DNA of 64,000 nt from Castor canadensis (Eukaryota; Chordata; Mammalia; Rodentia; Castoridae), in the NCBI RefSeq assembly GCF_047511655.1, contig NC_133386.1, positions 130,327,866 through 130,391,865 of the forward strand. The letters are read 5' to 3'. The translations under genes and the position numbers were made by a program. Shown here in pieces: positions 12,501-22,579 of this stretch (the stretch's first letter is position 1; every line of letters begins with the position of its first letter). A model generated the notes under the pieces. It was not told the DNA's origin, made no database searches, and saw only the letters and a program-made list of their open reading frames with translations.

Positions 12501-15500
12501 CTGACAGTCCTATCTGATGGATGGACAGACTGACAGTGACAGATACACTTACTGGAATGAAGGTGGGGAATCGGAGGCCCAGGGAGAGGCAGTGAATTAG
12601 CCGAGGTCACACCAGCAGGAAAGGCAGCAAGCGCGGGCAGGACAGGAGCCACCAACCTTCTCGATTTTGGCGAGTGAGACCTCAATCAAGATGCTGAACT
12701 TCCTAACGGCGGCCAGGCCTTTCAGCAGGGCAACAATCCACTTGTCAATGTTCTTCCCCAGGGGCCAAGACACCCAGTCCATCATCCTGGTGAGAGGAGT
12801 GACAGTGACACAGGGACAGGGGAGGGCAGCACAGGGAGTGGCCATTAAGCCCTGCTACCCTATATTGACTCACACCTACACAGGGCAACCCTGAGTCTCT
12901 GGGATGAACAAGACACTTCTGGAAAATGCAAGCAAGCCCAGCACAGACACCTGGCAGAGAAGGGAAGCCAGGAAGGCAGCCAGGCCCTCTTAGCCTCCAG
13001 GCTCGCCCTGCTCCAATGGCAGATGGGGCTTCGGGCCTCTGACGGGAACAGCAACACCACCCTTGGGTTCCAGCCAGCCCTGCCTGTGTGACCCAGAGCA
13101 AGTCACTTTTGCTCTGAGTCTCAATTCTTCCTCTGTAAAGTGGAGACCATGCCTCCCTCGCAGGGTGGTCATGATTAAAAAAGAGGTAACAAGAGCCAAC
13201 CATGCCGTATCTGCCTGCACCAGGCTCTGCTCTACCCGCTTTACACAGATTAACCCAGCTGACCCCCACAACATGATGCCCGTGTGCTGGGTCAGGCATA
13301 AAGGTGACACGTGGTGGGTGCGCAGGAAAGCACCACTGCCGTCATTGCACACTCAGCAGACTGCTATAAAGGGGAAGGGAGGTAGCTACAAGAGCAAAGT
13401 AATGACAATTTTGGTAACAGTAGTCCCTGTGGCAGTTCTAGGCATTTCTCATGGTTTATCTCATTTTATCTGAATCCTCCCAACCCTACATGGTGGCTCA
13501 ATGACACGCCACTTTACGGTTGAAGAAGCTGAAAGGTTGAATAACTTGTGCAAAATCCCACAGGCAAGAAGTGGCAGAGAGAGGATCTGACCCTGGGCAC
13601 CTTACCTCTTGTGTCCACTAAACACAAGAAATCTAGGCAAGCCCCCAGAGACAGAGGGTACCAGGACATGGGGATGGGAGGATGGCAGAGGGAGGCATGC
13701 CCGGTGGGTGGGGTCTGCAAAGGCCAAGGCCTGCAGGGAAGAGGGCAGGCAGCATATTCTGGGGTCACAAGACAGGCTGGTTAGGCTAGAGTGCAGGTAT
13801 GATGACATATTGGGATGTACACAGGCTCTGTTGAGCTGAAAAGCACCCAAACCCTGCTTATGGTATTTTCCAGACTCAGGAGGTACAATATAAAGGACCT
13901 TTCACCTCTCACACCACCACCCACCTCCACTTTTATAGAGGGAAGAGGACACTAGAACTTTCAGAGTCACAGAGTGGGACCTAGCATTCACTAGGGCGGG
14001 GCTGTGTTCTCCACGTCCAGTCCAAGCCCATGCACAGAGAACTTGAGAATGAACAGTCAACAAGTGTGAGGGCTGGCCTCTGACCTACATCTAGCACACA
14101 CCCCCACCCAGTGGAAGGTGCTCCCAGGAAAAGACAAGGAAGGGATGGGCCCTCAGCACTCACCTGCTGATGGCAGTCAGCATCTGGGAGTCCGTCACAC
14201 TGTCATCATTGCTTAGGTTCCGGACAACGCCATCCATGAGCTCCAATGGGAGGTGCTGAACCACGCTGGCCAGGGCACTGGACGGTGGCTCCTCCTCTGG
14301 AACAAGGGCCTAGGCTGAGCTCTCCAAGCCCTCATGCTGCCCAAGAATTAGGCTGGGCCTCTGCAAAGAGCGAGTCTGGGCCCCCTACTCTCCCTCAATA
14401 GCTTCACAGCCTCTGAGTCCAGTTAACTTGCTTACTCAAACCTTCACTGAAACAAAGGACTAAACCCCAAACCCTTTAGAAGGGACTATACTGGAGCTGG
14501 CCAGAAAAGGTAGGAGGAGGGGTGTGTGGACTGGGGAGGAAGGGACACAACAACGGAGACAAAAGTCTAGAAGTTAGAAGGCACATTTAGCAATCAAGCT
14601 TGGTTGTCCAACTGTATAAGGGCCCAGGTCCTTGTACACATGGCCTTGGCTCTTCTTCCTGCCAGGTGAGTTCCCTTCCTTTCCTCTCCTACAATCAGAG
14701 AAGGCAGAGATCTCACTCATTCACGCTAGAATCCAAGTTCCACCGCTGTCAACAAAATCTATGGCTCACAGTTAACAAATGCATGTTCAATAAAGGTTTT
14801 ACAGCCTGCTGCCAGGTGCTACCCATCTCTCAAAATCTGGCTCAACGTGGCTACAGGGGTGTGGTGGTGCAGGCCTCTAATACCGGCTACTCCAGAGCGG
14901 GAGGCAGGAGGCCAGCTGGGGCAAAGTTGGTGGCATAGACCCTATCTCAAAAACAAAATATACACAAAAGGACTGGGGGGCTGGGATCAAGCAGCATGCC
15001 GAGGCCCTGGGCTCAATCCCCAGCGCGACAAGAGACCGCCATCAAGCTCATGACCAAAAGACCATGCTGACCCACCATCCTATTGACCTGTTTGGCCCTC
15101 TGGTCCTCCCTCTTGCCAGGTTGATCGACATCCCTCCTCTCCCATACCAGGCGGTGTGCTCCCTGCTTGTCCAGCACCCATTATGGGGCAGAACCCACCA
15201 CAGGCGCTCAAGGCAGCTTCGCCAATTAAATGAAGACCCCTGCCCAGGGGCCCATCCTGGACCTCAGCGAGCCCGTCTCCCGCCGCAGCCCCCACGCACA
15301 CACACCTGTGCAAGAAATGACCGCAAACAGCTCCTTGAGACAGGGCAGGATGGCGGCGGGCTGGGCGCGCCACAGCTGCGCCAGGAGCCCGCTCACCTGC
15401 TGGGCCTGCTCCAGGAACTCCACGGCGCCCTCCTCGCCCTCGGCGGGGCAGCGGAAGCGGCCGAGGCAGCGCACCAGCTGCTGGCAGAAGAGCAGGCGGT

Positions 15501-15978
15501 GCGGGCCGTCGGGCACGCAGCGCGGGTGGCGCGCCAGCAGCCGGGCCACCTGCGCGCAGACGGCGGGCCCGGGGCGCTCGCACACGGCGCGCAGCACCTC
15601 GCGCCGCAGCAGCGCGAACACCTCGTCGGCCGCGGGCCCGTCGGGCAGCAGCTGCAGCCCCAGCTGCACGCAGGCCAGCGCGCGCGCCCCGGGCGGCCCG
15701 GCGCCCCCCTGCAGAAGGCGCAGCACGCGACGCGCGCTGAAGAACTCGGCGAACACGTCCGGGTGGTGGCGGCCGGCCACGTGCAGCAGCTGGCAGCCCA
15801 CGCGGCGCGGCAGCTCTTCCGCGCCCCCCACGTACAGGCGCGCGCCCAGAGCCAGCAGCGCCAGGCACTGTTCGCGCTCCAGAGGCTGCCGCGCCGCCTC
15901 CAGCACCCGCCGCACCAGCCCTTGCTTCACGCTCGCAGGGTACGACGAGGTCACCACAGCCTCCAGGATCTTGTCCAT
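3411..15978 (-). CDS. USP35: Ubiquitin carboxyl-terminal hydrolase 35 (spliced)
   Basis: A cysteine-protease deubiquitinase of the USP family, paralogous to USP38 and reported to act at mitochondria and in mitotic and innate-immune control. Ten coding exons join in phase: 15978-15306, 14296-14164, 12786-12657, 12357-12256, 11347-11189, 8641-8448, 7217-7124, 6384-6278, 5933-4637, 3578-3411. Every intron is GT-AG. The total is 3057 nt, or 1018 codons plus TAA, equal to the human length as I know it. The first ~400 residues are a helical N-terminal region. The USP domain then starts with the Cys box (NLGNTCYVNS, Cys450) and ends with the His box (SGHYYCY, His862) and LFNDTRVS (Asp895). CxxC pairs at 580/583 and 782/785 resemble the USP zinc ribbon, with an acidic insert at about 668-733 between them. 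The start ATG has G at -3 and G at +4. Nothing is broken. Confidence 0.97.
3732..3745 (+). repeat. Poly(G) run of 14
   Basis: An uninterrupted G run in the last USP35 intron, about 150 bases from the acceptor of the final exon on the - strand (poly-C in the transcript). Confidence 0.8.
4337..4429 (+). repeat. ID-like SINE in USP35 intron 9
   Basis: A tRNA-derived monomer with A-box-like GGCTCAAG-type and B-box-like GAGTTCAAAACCC motifs, ending in an A-rich tail. Confidence 0.85.
4637..5933 (-). CDS. USP35: USP35 coding exon 9 (residues 531-963)
   Basis: A 1297-nt exon with most of the catalytic domain: the zinc-ribbon Cys pairs, the acidic insert, the SRSVLDLVNYFLSPE segment, His862 in SGHYYCY, Asp895 in LFNDTRVS, and FFPKDTAYVLFYRQ near the end. 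The acceptor is GCTGCAG. The donor GTGAGC follows DNVLYLQ. Confidence 0.97.
5328..5522 (-). repeat. USP35: Glu/Lys-rich low-complexity tract in USP35 exon 9
   Basis: About 65 codons, roughly residues 668-733, almost all Glu, Lys, Gly and Arg. The coding strand is almost purely purine and the + strand almost purely pyrimidine. It sits between the two halves of the catalytic domain, where insertions are tolerated in USP enzymes. Other frames through it are open because the tract lacks T on the coding strand. Confidence 0.9.
6278..6384 (-). CDS. USP35: USP35 coding exon 8 (residues 496-531)
   Basis: 107 nt, from RPAISPENFLSASW through GTQQDCSEYLKYLLD, the Gln/Asp-Cys-Ser-Glu box typical of USP enzymes (QQDCSEYL). 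The donor GTAAAG splits the Arg codon. Confidence 0.96.
7124..7217 (-). CDS. USP35: USP35 coding exon 7 (residues 464-495)
   Basis: 94 nt. Its first base completes Asp464, then FRHCVLRLTENNSQPL continues to FLEHSQ. The acceptor is TTCGAAG, with a weak pyrimidine tract, and the donor GTGCGT. Confidence 0.95.
8015..8116 (+). repeat. ID-like SINE in USP35 intron
   Basis: A tRNA-derived monomer (GGGCTGG start, GAATTCAAATCCCAG B-box region, A-rich tail). Confidence 0.85.
8155..8178 (+). repeat. (AGC)8 microsatellite
   Basis: Eight uninterrupted AGC units in the intron between coding exons 6 and 7 of USP35 (CTG-type on the transcribed strand). It is not coding. Confidence 0.9.
8351..8430 (+). repeat. 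B1-like SINE fragment
   Basis: A 7SL-derived start (GTGGTGCATGCCTGCAAT) followed by a shortened body. It lies about 20 bases downstream of the exon 6 donor in transcript terms. Confidence 0.7.
8448..8641 (-). CDS. USP35: USP35 coding exon 6 with catalytic Cys (residues 400-464)
   Basis: 194 nt, beginning DLHVPNEDRIKQLLGQ. It carries the USP Cys box GLINLGNTCYVNSILQALF, with the nucleophile Cys at residue 450. The donor GTAGGT splits an Asp codon. Confidence 0.97.
9722..9811 (+). repeat. ID-like SINE, internally shortened
   Basis: GGGGTGGAGTGGCTCAAG, then a short middle and GAGTTCGAACCCCAG, with an A-rich tail. The middle is shorter than in the full ID-like copies. Confidence 0.8.
10478..10595 (-). 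repeat. B1-like SINE, antisense
   Basis: Reverse complement of a 7SL-derived monomer, ending GGCGTGAGCCACCACG on the + strand. Confidence 0.8.
11189..11347 (-). CDS. USP35: USP35 coding exon 5 (residues 347-399)
   Basis: 159 nt, 53 codons, from LLPHIPPMVTSL to EPVMEAIK, phase 0 at both ends. The acceptor is CCCACAG and the donor GTGAGT. It is the last exon of the N-terminal region before the catalytic domain. Confidence 0.96.
11843..11915 (-). repeat. ID SINE, antisense
   Basis: Reverse complement of a tRNA-like ID monomer: GCTCTACCACCAAGCTACA corresponds to the A-box side. Confidence 0.75.
12256..12357 (-). CDS. USP35: USP35 coding exon 4 (residues 313-346)
   Basis: 102 nt, exactly 34 codons, from VFSKLLYPIVRG to HSHEAFHL. 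It has phase 0 at both ends, so skipping it would keep the frame. The acceptor is TTCTAG and the donor GTAAGG. Confidence 0.95.
12657..12786 (-). CDS. USP35: USP35 coding exon 3 (residues 269-312)
   Basis: 130 nt, beginning MMDWVSWPLGKNIDKW and ending VSLAKIEK after a shared Arg codon. The acceptor is CTCACCAG and the donor GTTGGT, which is weaker than the others but still GT. It is helical and Leu/Lys-rich. Confidence 0.95.
13060..13600 (+). repeat. MIR fossils
   Basis: Two ancient MIR stretches. About 13070-13170 resembles the antisense core (TGTGTGACCCAGAGCAAGTC). About 13440-13600 resembles the sense core, including the ATCCCACAGGCAAGAAGTGG region. Both are strongly diverged. Confidence 0.6.
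14164..14296 (-). CDS. USP35: USP35 coding exon 2 (residues 225-269)
   Basis: 133 nt, phase 2 in and 2 out, beginning EEEPPSSALASVV and ending TDSQMLTAIS. The acceptor is GTTCCAG and the donor GTGAGT. This exon is too short and too split to appear as a long open frame, but it fits the USP35 N-terminal region in phase with both neighbours. Confidence 0.95.
14853..15033 (+). repeat. Composite B1-dID-type SINE, diverged
   Basis: A B1-like left half (GTGGTGGTGCAGGCCTCTAAT) joined through an A-rich linker to an ID-like right half ending in GGCTCAATCCCCAGC. Confidence 0.75.
15306..15978 (-). CDS. USP35: USP35 coding exon 1 (residues 1-224)
   Basis: Starts MDKILEAVVTSSYP and ends VISCT plus one base, with donor GTGTGT. 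The acceptor AG at 15990-15989 puts ten bases of 5' UTR (15988-15979) before the ATG. The exon is very GC-rich and encodes a Leu/Ala/Arg-rich helical region. Because of this composition several other frames on both strands are also open. Confidence 0.96.
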
Positions 15979-16389
15979 GACGGCCACGCTGCGGGGGACA
16001 GGAAGCGAGGTCAGCTGTGGGGCTCGAGCGCCGGAGTCCAGTTCCCGGTGGGATCCCCTGAGTACTGAGATTTGGGGCAAGCAATTCGACCCTTCTGGGC
16101 CTCGTTTTGGCTCATCTTTGCAATGGAGTTAGGGGACCTACCTCGCTGGGAGGAACAGAGAAGTAAGCCACGCATGTGGTACGCAATAAAACCCAGAGTC
16201 GCACCTCTGGCAGTTGAGTGCCCTCAATCCACCTTGATCCCTTTGCCCCTTTCTCCACAAGCCTCCCTGGGAACCTCAGCTAACCCTGGGGCAGGAGGGG
16301 CATCCATGAGCTTATTGGAGGAGTCTTCTCCAGATCACCTCCTCACAAGCCAGCGGAAGGGGCTCCCCATGATCCCTCGCCGTTTATTC

Positions 16390-17215
16390 TGTCCCCACTC
16401 AACGTCTTGCCCTTCCCCAAACTGCATACGCCTTTGCAAGACTTCACTTTTTGTAGGTGCTGTGCCTTTTGCCTACCTCCACCACCACATTCACACCAGG
16501 CTAATGCCTCTCTTCCTAAAAGCCTATCCAAAACACCTGTCCCAGGGCATAAACCCATCCCTCCCCTACTCCAGATTCCTAAAACCACCTGTAGCCTGTT
16601 CCTCCATATTACAGCAGCCACCACTTAGTGCTGGGGAAGGACGAGGCCCCATGCCCTCCACTGAAGCCCAGCACCTCCATGCTACCCGGCTCCACAGTCC
16701 TGTAGGCCCAGGGCAACGCCTGCTTCTCCAGCGTCAGCCCACACCAACCCATGCTCTCCGCTCGCTGTGGTTCTTCTGCCACTGGACCTTTGTGCACGAT
16801 CCTCCCTCCCCTCCTGGCTTGGCCAGCACTTCAGACCTCAGCTGAAACTTCTTCAAGGAAACCTTGCCTAAACCCCCCGCCTGAGTCAGAGCTCTCAGCT
16901 GAAAAATCAGAACATTCTGTCCCTGTCCTTTATAGCACTTACGATTACTTGATTGGGGTCAGACGCAGAGTACAGAGTTAAGTCGACCTCACTCCTCTGA
17001 GCCATTAGCATCTCCCACCTGGGCTGTTTTCCTGGAAGCCCTTGCCCCACGCTGACTCCTGATTCTCCTGCTGGTTTTCACAGGTACAGCTTGCTCTCTT
17101 CATACCCCACACTCAGCTCCAAGAAGGCAGGGCTACTTTGCTTCTCTGTATAATCCTGCTCTATGCAGGACTTGATAGGAGGCTCAGCTTAAACTTACTG
17201 GCTCAGTGAAAACTA
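16390..17215 (+). repeat. L2 LINE fossil
   Basis: Matches the 3' part of L2 in order: the CACTTCAGACCTCAGCTGAA stretch, the CTTCAAGGAAACCTTGCC stretch, then the CAAGAAGGCAGGGCTACT stretch. Very diverged and not coding. Confidence 0.6.
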
Positions 17216-17297
17216 CTTCAGCTTCACACCTTTAGCTGGTGAGAAGTCAAGCCAGCGATTTCCTGGATATGGGCTAGAAAACTTCCAGAACCAGATA

Positions 17298-17400
17298 CCA
17301 GGAAGTGTGACTCAAGTGGAGGAGCGCTTGCCCAGTATGAGCCAGGCCCTGGGTTCACTTCCTAGCACTGAAAAAAAGAAAAAGAAAAATATATATATAT
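17298..17400 (+). repeat. ID-like SINE with A-rich and (AT)n tail
   Basis: GTGTGACTCAAGTGGAGGAG, then GGGTTCACTTCCTAGCACTG, an A/G tail and a short AT repeat. Confidence 0.8.
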
Positions 17401-17730
17401 TACGTGCCAGGCCTTGTAGAGATGCTCCCTTCTCTGTCCTAGTTCTTGGCTGTGACCAAAGCACCAGTCCCACACAGCCCCTTTGTTGAAGCAGCTGTGT
17501 CTCGCCAGGTGGTGGGATCCTTGGGATAGGAACCAGGGACAAGGCTTACTTCTCAATGGCTGGCGTCTCCCATGCAGAACAGAGCCTCTTAAGAGTTCAC
17601 GGTGGTTGGAGGGGGAAGCCATGGCACAGATCCGTGGCTCCCAAATGCTAGCTTGGCTGCCTTAGTCACCTAGGCTCTTGTTAAAAGCACAGGCGCCCTG
17701 AGCATCTCACTGCAGGGATTTTGTCAGTTT

Positions 17731-17813
17731 GGCAGTGCTGGGGATGGAACCCAGCACCTCCTCCTAGGTTCATGCTAGGCAAGCACTCTACCACTGACCC
17801 ACACCCCCAGCCT
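17731..17813 (-). repeat. ID SINE, antisense
   Basis: + strand reads GTGCTGGGGATGGAACCCAG, then GCTAGGCAAGCACTCTACC, the reverse complement of a tRNA-like ID element. Confidence 0.85.
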
Positions 17814-18260
17814 TTCTTTCCATTCTGTCACTTCACTTCTACTCTTGTGTTTTGTTCTTATATGAAATACATCTTTTGGTTGCTTGCTTTTTCTTTTTCT
17901 TTTGGTTTCATCTTGGGGGAAAAAAATTCACATGCCCAGCGCCCAGGCCTCCTGAATAAAGATGTGAGGGGAACTGTAGGTTAGACTCAGCTTTTTTACT
18001 CTGCACAAGGCTCAGTTAGGAGGCATTCTAGTGCCTAAAAAGGTGACTTTTGCTCCCTGGGCCTGTTTCCACTTTGCAGGGCTGTGAAGACAAATATAAA
18101 GTCCTTAGCATGCTCCTGGGCACGTGGACGTTCTCACTGCTCACTGCTTTAGAAGCGAAGTCCCAGCCCCTGAAAGAGCTTCATCTGGTGGCGGAGGATG
18201 ATAATGTGTAAAGATGCCAATGCAAAGCATGAGCTCAGAGCCTTTAAAAAGTGTCTTTAA

Positions 18261-18344
18261 GGGGCTGGGGGCGTGGCTCAAGAGGTAGAGTACCTGCCTA
18301 GCAATTGTAAGGCTCTGAGTTCAAATCCCAATATTGCCAAAAAA
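18261..18344 (+). repeat. ID-like SINE
   Basis: GGGGCTGGGGGCGTGGCTCA to GAGTTCAAATCCCAATA. The copy is well preserved. Confidence 0.87.
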
Positions 18345-18366
18345 GTGTCTAACAACTGGTCTCCAG

Positions 18367-18479
18367 GGGGCTTGGGGATGTAGCTCAGGGGTAGAGTGAG
18401 GTTACCTGGCATGCTCAAGACCCTCAGTTCAATCCCCAGCACCACAAAATAGATAAATAAATAAAATTAAATAAAAATC
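18367..18479 (+). repeat. ID SINE
   Basis: GGGGATGTAGCTCAGGGGTA to CAGTTCAATCCCCAGCACC with an (AAAT)-like tail. It is a different subfamily from the neighbour 23 bases upstream. Confidence 0.87.
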
Positions 18480-20429
18480 ACCTCCCCCCCAGTTCTCTAT
18501 TTCCTAGGCAATGCCTATAACCAGATAGTTGCAACCTCCCTGTATAACCCTGTCCATTCTCCCAGAGCCCTGGGACCATCTCCCCCTGTCCTGTAGGCTA
18601 GTGCATGTGACAGGCTTTCAAGCCAAGGTGCCAAGAAACCATGGGACTCAGGCAGCTGAGAAGAAACCCTAATCAGAGAGGTTCTGGCATCCTGTGTGGA
18701 GGACCAGGGCATGAGGCAGAAATGGGAGTTCTGGGGCCAGGGAAGGCTCTGGAAGAAGGAAAAAAAATCAGTAGAAATGGAGTCCTACCAGCCAGGCCGA
18801 ACTCAGTGTGTGACCTTGAGGAAGGCACATCCTTGGGCCTCTTTTCTCATTTGAAAAATGGGAATGAATGACATGAGATTAAACCACATGACACTGAACG
18901 ATCAAACGCTGGCAGTTTCCTGTGCATCTACCTAATACCACAAATGGTGGGCTCTGCCTGGCAGCTGGGAGCCCAGGCAGCAGCACCATTCTGGAAGGAC
19001 TCCAATCCACAGGGCCAGCCCTACAGCCCTGCTCAGTTTGCGGCCTGGCCACACCACAGAGCCCTACTACCCACCCCCACTCCTACGAAAGCAGTTAGGT
19101 CAGCTATCACCATGGTCACCAGCAAACCCACTCAATAATATCTTGGATGCATTCATGTAAAAGGGTTTTAGAGGCTTCGACCTCACCTGACCCCCATCAC
19201 AGGACAAGGAGTGGGAGGAGGAGCAGAAGGACAGGAACATGGCCCTGGCAGGGCAGGATTAGAACCTGCATACTCTCCCTCAGGGAGGAAGAAGCTAACC
19301 GGCCACCAGCATTCCTCACAAGAGGCTGGATTACCCACCCTACTAGGCCCCAGATGAGGTGACAGCCGTCCATACTGGCTTTGACCCAAGAGAGAAAGAG
19401 AGCTGTCCCGCACCAAGCACAGCAGTGGACAACAGCCCTCCTCCCTCAGAAGAGCCTGCACTGAGAGCAGGAGACCCAGCTTCTTTACTTGGAATTGCCT
19501 GATGACCTTGGAGGAGCTCCTGCCTGACTCCTCAGCCTTCTCACTAGAAAATGGGGACCATTCTAGGCCTGCCACTCACAGGGTTGGGACAAGGTATAAA
19601 ACAACACGGGCTAGAGTGGTAGTCAGTCTATTATCATGCCAAGTGGCACTGAAGGGGCAGAGCCAGGGGAGGGAGACAGACATACACTGCTGGCTGACCT
19701 GGCTGCTTCCAGAAAGAATTGGCTCCACTGCCCTCACTGCCAAGTTAGTGTTTCCACTCTCCCCTAAGCTCTGGCCCCACCCAAGATCAGCTCCCCTATA
19801 CTTCTTTGCCTGGACTAGTGCAGTAGCCTCTTAAACAACCTCCTCAATCCCTCCCACCATTATTCCTCCAATAGCAGCACAGATCCTGGAGAAAGACAGG
19901 TACCACCCACCATGGAGGCGGGGGCTCCTTCACCTCTCTAAGCTTCCAGAGTCCAAACCGAAGATGACCTGCCCACCCCTTGGCCTTTCCCAACCAGCAC
20001 CCTGCTCCTCCCCAAGCCCTGCATTTAAGCCCTCACTGTACTGGCAAGATCGCTTGGAAGTCCCAGTGACACCCCACATGGTCCAGGGCACGCAGGAGCA
20101 TCCCAACCCCAGAGGGCCTAGAGCCCTTCATTTGTCCCTCTAGGATGACGCTTGGTTTCTTTGCTGTGTGCTGAATGCTTGCTCACACACTAGGGAACCT
20201 AGCTTATCTCTGTCACCCTCAAAGACTCAGTGTGAGTGTGGAACTAGGGGGGAAGAGAGAAAAAAAAAATACACAGGGCTCAGCTCCACTTCCAGCCTTG
20301 GATCCCTCATCAGCTTTGGGCCCCAGCTCAGCCTTTATCACCCCTCCAGTCTCTCCAACCCACCAGGCAAGGTCAAATGACCCTCGTAAGTGATAAGCTC
20401 CCTCCTGCAAAGCCTGCTAGGACTCTCAA

Positions 20430-20770
20430 GGCTTCCCCGCTCCCCCTCAGGATAAGGTCCAAACTGCTGAGCCTGACATTCAGGTCTTTGGCTGTGACAC
20501 TAAGCTGAGTGGGGCAGGGATGGGAATTTGGGTAGTGAGCTTTTTCCTGAAGTCCTCTCTGTAACAAAGGGCTTCTCCCTCTTCTCTCCTGCCACAATCT
20601 GACTCATCCTGCAATGGCAGCTCCTGGGCCCCTCCTCTAGGAGGCCTTATCCCTCTATAGTGCGACTCTGAGCTCTGGCCCCACTGTTCTTTTGGCTTCT
20701 TCCACTTTCTGCAGAATAAGTGGATTCCATTACTATCCCTCCCACCAGGTTGGGCTGTCCCAATCCCCAT
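20430..20770 (+). repeat. L2 LINE fossil
   Basis: The AGGATAAGGTCCAAACTGCT stretch, then TGACATTCAGGTCTTTGGCT, matching the L2 3' region. Ancient and not coding. Confidence 0.5.
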
Positions 20771-21993
20771 CTCTATGCCCAGGTCAGGAGAGTGCCCAAG
20801 CACAGAGGTGTCAAGAAGGTGTGCCTAGTGAACGATGAGGGACATGTAACAGTAAGATAAGATAAAATCATAGACGTGACCAGAAAAGTACCTTCCAGAG
20901 ACGGCCTAACCCTGGGTCCAGTCACTGCCCCCTCCGCTGCCCAGGCCTGGTCTTGCACCTCCACAACCTTAGAATCTAAACATCAGCCCGAGATCACTGC
21001 GCTGGACTGAGAGGGCTTGGCCATTCTAGCAATGATTGGAAAAAGCAAAGCAAAACAAAAAACCTGATCCTGGTTAGTGGTCAGGTCAGAAGCTCACAGA
21101 ATCTCATCAGCAGGGGAGAAGACCTTACCCAGAGGGCAGGCAACGGCTCCCGCACCCAGGCGTGGTGGACTCATTTGTTCCCCTCTCAGACCCTCCACCC
21201 AGCCTCCCTCCTCTGACGCCCCTGGGTGCCAGGGCTGCGGGGGAGGGAGGAGTCGCCCCTGTTCCTCCCCCCAGAAAGCACTCTCCATCTCTGGCCCGTC
21301 AGGTTCCAGACAGCATCTCCTGTATTTAACTGAAGTTCCAGCCGAGGCAGACTTGGGAAGGTGCCTTCGCCCTACTCTGGGAGACAGGCTGGGCCACCAC
21401 ACTGCCTCCGGGAGAGAGAGGGGAAAGGTTCTACTGTGCCCTGTTATTGATGGGGGAGGAAGGTAGGAGCAGCTGTTCCTGCCTTGGGGCATGCCACACT
21501 CACCCACCCTGCGGGGTCACCTCACAAACCCCTGCGGGCTGCCCCCCCACTCCCACTCTCAGCTTTCTGGAAGCTGACATGTCAGGACTCCAACCTGCAA
21601 TGGCCTTGATAGTTGAAGTGTCCCAGGCCCGGGGCGGGACTGAAATAGCAGAAGCCCACTCCAAGCAGTGGTGCCCCCTCCCTCAGTTCTACCAGTGCAC
21701 CTGTGCCCAATCCGGCCTGGGACCCCTGCACAAAAACCTGGAGAGCTTCATGGTTTAAGGAGCGGGTGCCCTCAGCCCTGAGGAGGGCGGGAGCTGGACC
21801 ACCTCGATATACAACTGATGAAGGAGGTTGAGGCCCAGAGAGGGGTAGCTAGTCACCCAAGGTCACACAGCAAGGCCCAGGATGCACCCAGACCTCCCGC
21901 CTCTCAGCCATGGGCTCTCAGAGCCCTACAGGCGAGTATGGGTGCAGGCAGCCCCGCCCCAATCCGCACAGACATCCACTGTAACCCCCTTAC

Positions 21994-22300
21994 CTCCCGG
22001 ACCTCAGCAAGGCCCTACCTCAGAGCCGGCTCCTGGGCGGGGTGCTCAGGCCAGGCTGGACTAGGCTGGGCCGGGCTAGGTCAGGGTGGGTCTTCTGCTC
22101 CCTCCAGGGAGGGGTCTCCCTCCGCCAGTCCCAGACGACAGGGATGCTGCCTCGACTGCAAAGGGCAATCCGCCCACCCCGCTCGGATAACCCCGTATGG
22201 ACTCGAAGAGGCCGACTCTGCAGCGCGGCCGCGGGGCTGCGGGACGGAGCGGGGGGAGGGGCGAGGTGCGGGAAACGGGGCGGAGCCGGAGCGGGGGCCA
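21994..22300 (-). other. USP35: Expected USP35 noncoding exon 1
   Basis: On the - strand, two donors end a GC-rich stretch: GGGAG/GTAAGG after 21994 and CTGAG/GTAGGG after 22019. Either would splice to the acceptor before the ATG exon. The start site cannot be fixed from sequence. Confidence 0.4.
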
Positions 22301-22391
22301 CCGGCGAGCCGCCACTCGGACCGCGTCCCCTTTAAGGCCAGCTGGCCTGCGCGCCGACGGGGCGGGGCGAGAGCCGGGCGGCCCCCGCGAC

Positions 22392-22410
22392 GCCTCCTGG
22401 GAGGTGGAGT
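22392..22410 (-). promoter_or_regulatory. ZNF143-like (SBS) site
   Basis: On the - strand ACTCCACCTCCCAGGAGGC agrees at 14 of 19 positions with the ACTACAATTCCCAGCATGC consensus known for ZNF143/THAP11 sites, which are frequent at divergent promoters. Confidence 0.5.
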
Positions 22411-22440
22411 CCGTACGGGGCCGCGCGGAGCCCGGGGAGG

Positions 22441-22459
22441 ACTACAAGTCTCGGGGCGC
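22441..22459 (+). promoter_or_regulatory. Second ZNF143-like site, opposite strand
   Basis: Begins ACTACAAGTCTCGG on the + strand. It matches the first half of the same consensus well and the second half poorly. It lies 30 bases from the opposed site at 22392-22410. Confidence 0.4.
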
Positions 22460-22579
22460 CGCGCGCGCCCCAGCCGCCCCTCCCCGCCCCGGGACTGGCC
22501 ACCGGCCCTCCGGCCCTCCGCCCCTCGCCGAGCTGCGCCGGCCGCCCGCGGAGGGGAGGCTGCGGAGTGCGGGCTGGAG
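22450..22579 (+). other. KCTD21: Expected KCTD21 noncoding exon 1
   Basis: A GC-rich stretch ending at a good donor, GGAG/GTGGGT after 22579. It would join the acceptor AG at 36741-36742. The implied gene span of about 17.1 kb agrees with the ~17.3 kb human gene as I remember it. The start site is not resolvable from sequence. Confidence 0.4.

Larger units (their letters stand above)
15989..21990 (-). other. USP35: USP35 first intron, repeat content only
   Basis: About 6 kb between the acceptor of the ATG exon (AG at 15990-15989) and the presumed noncoding first exon. It holds L2 fossils at 16390-17215 and 20430-20770, ID-like SINEs listed separately, and no coding sequence I recognise. Two donor-like sites at its promoter end are GTAAGG (after 21994) and GTAGGG (after 22019). 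Confidence 0.55.

Noticed and set aside
15064-16132. Open frames of 300 and 334 codons on the + strand, and a second of 334 codons on the - strand, over USP35 exon 1
   Set aside because: Shadows of a very GC-rich exon. The USP35 frame is the one with family identity and matching splice sites.
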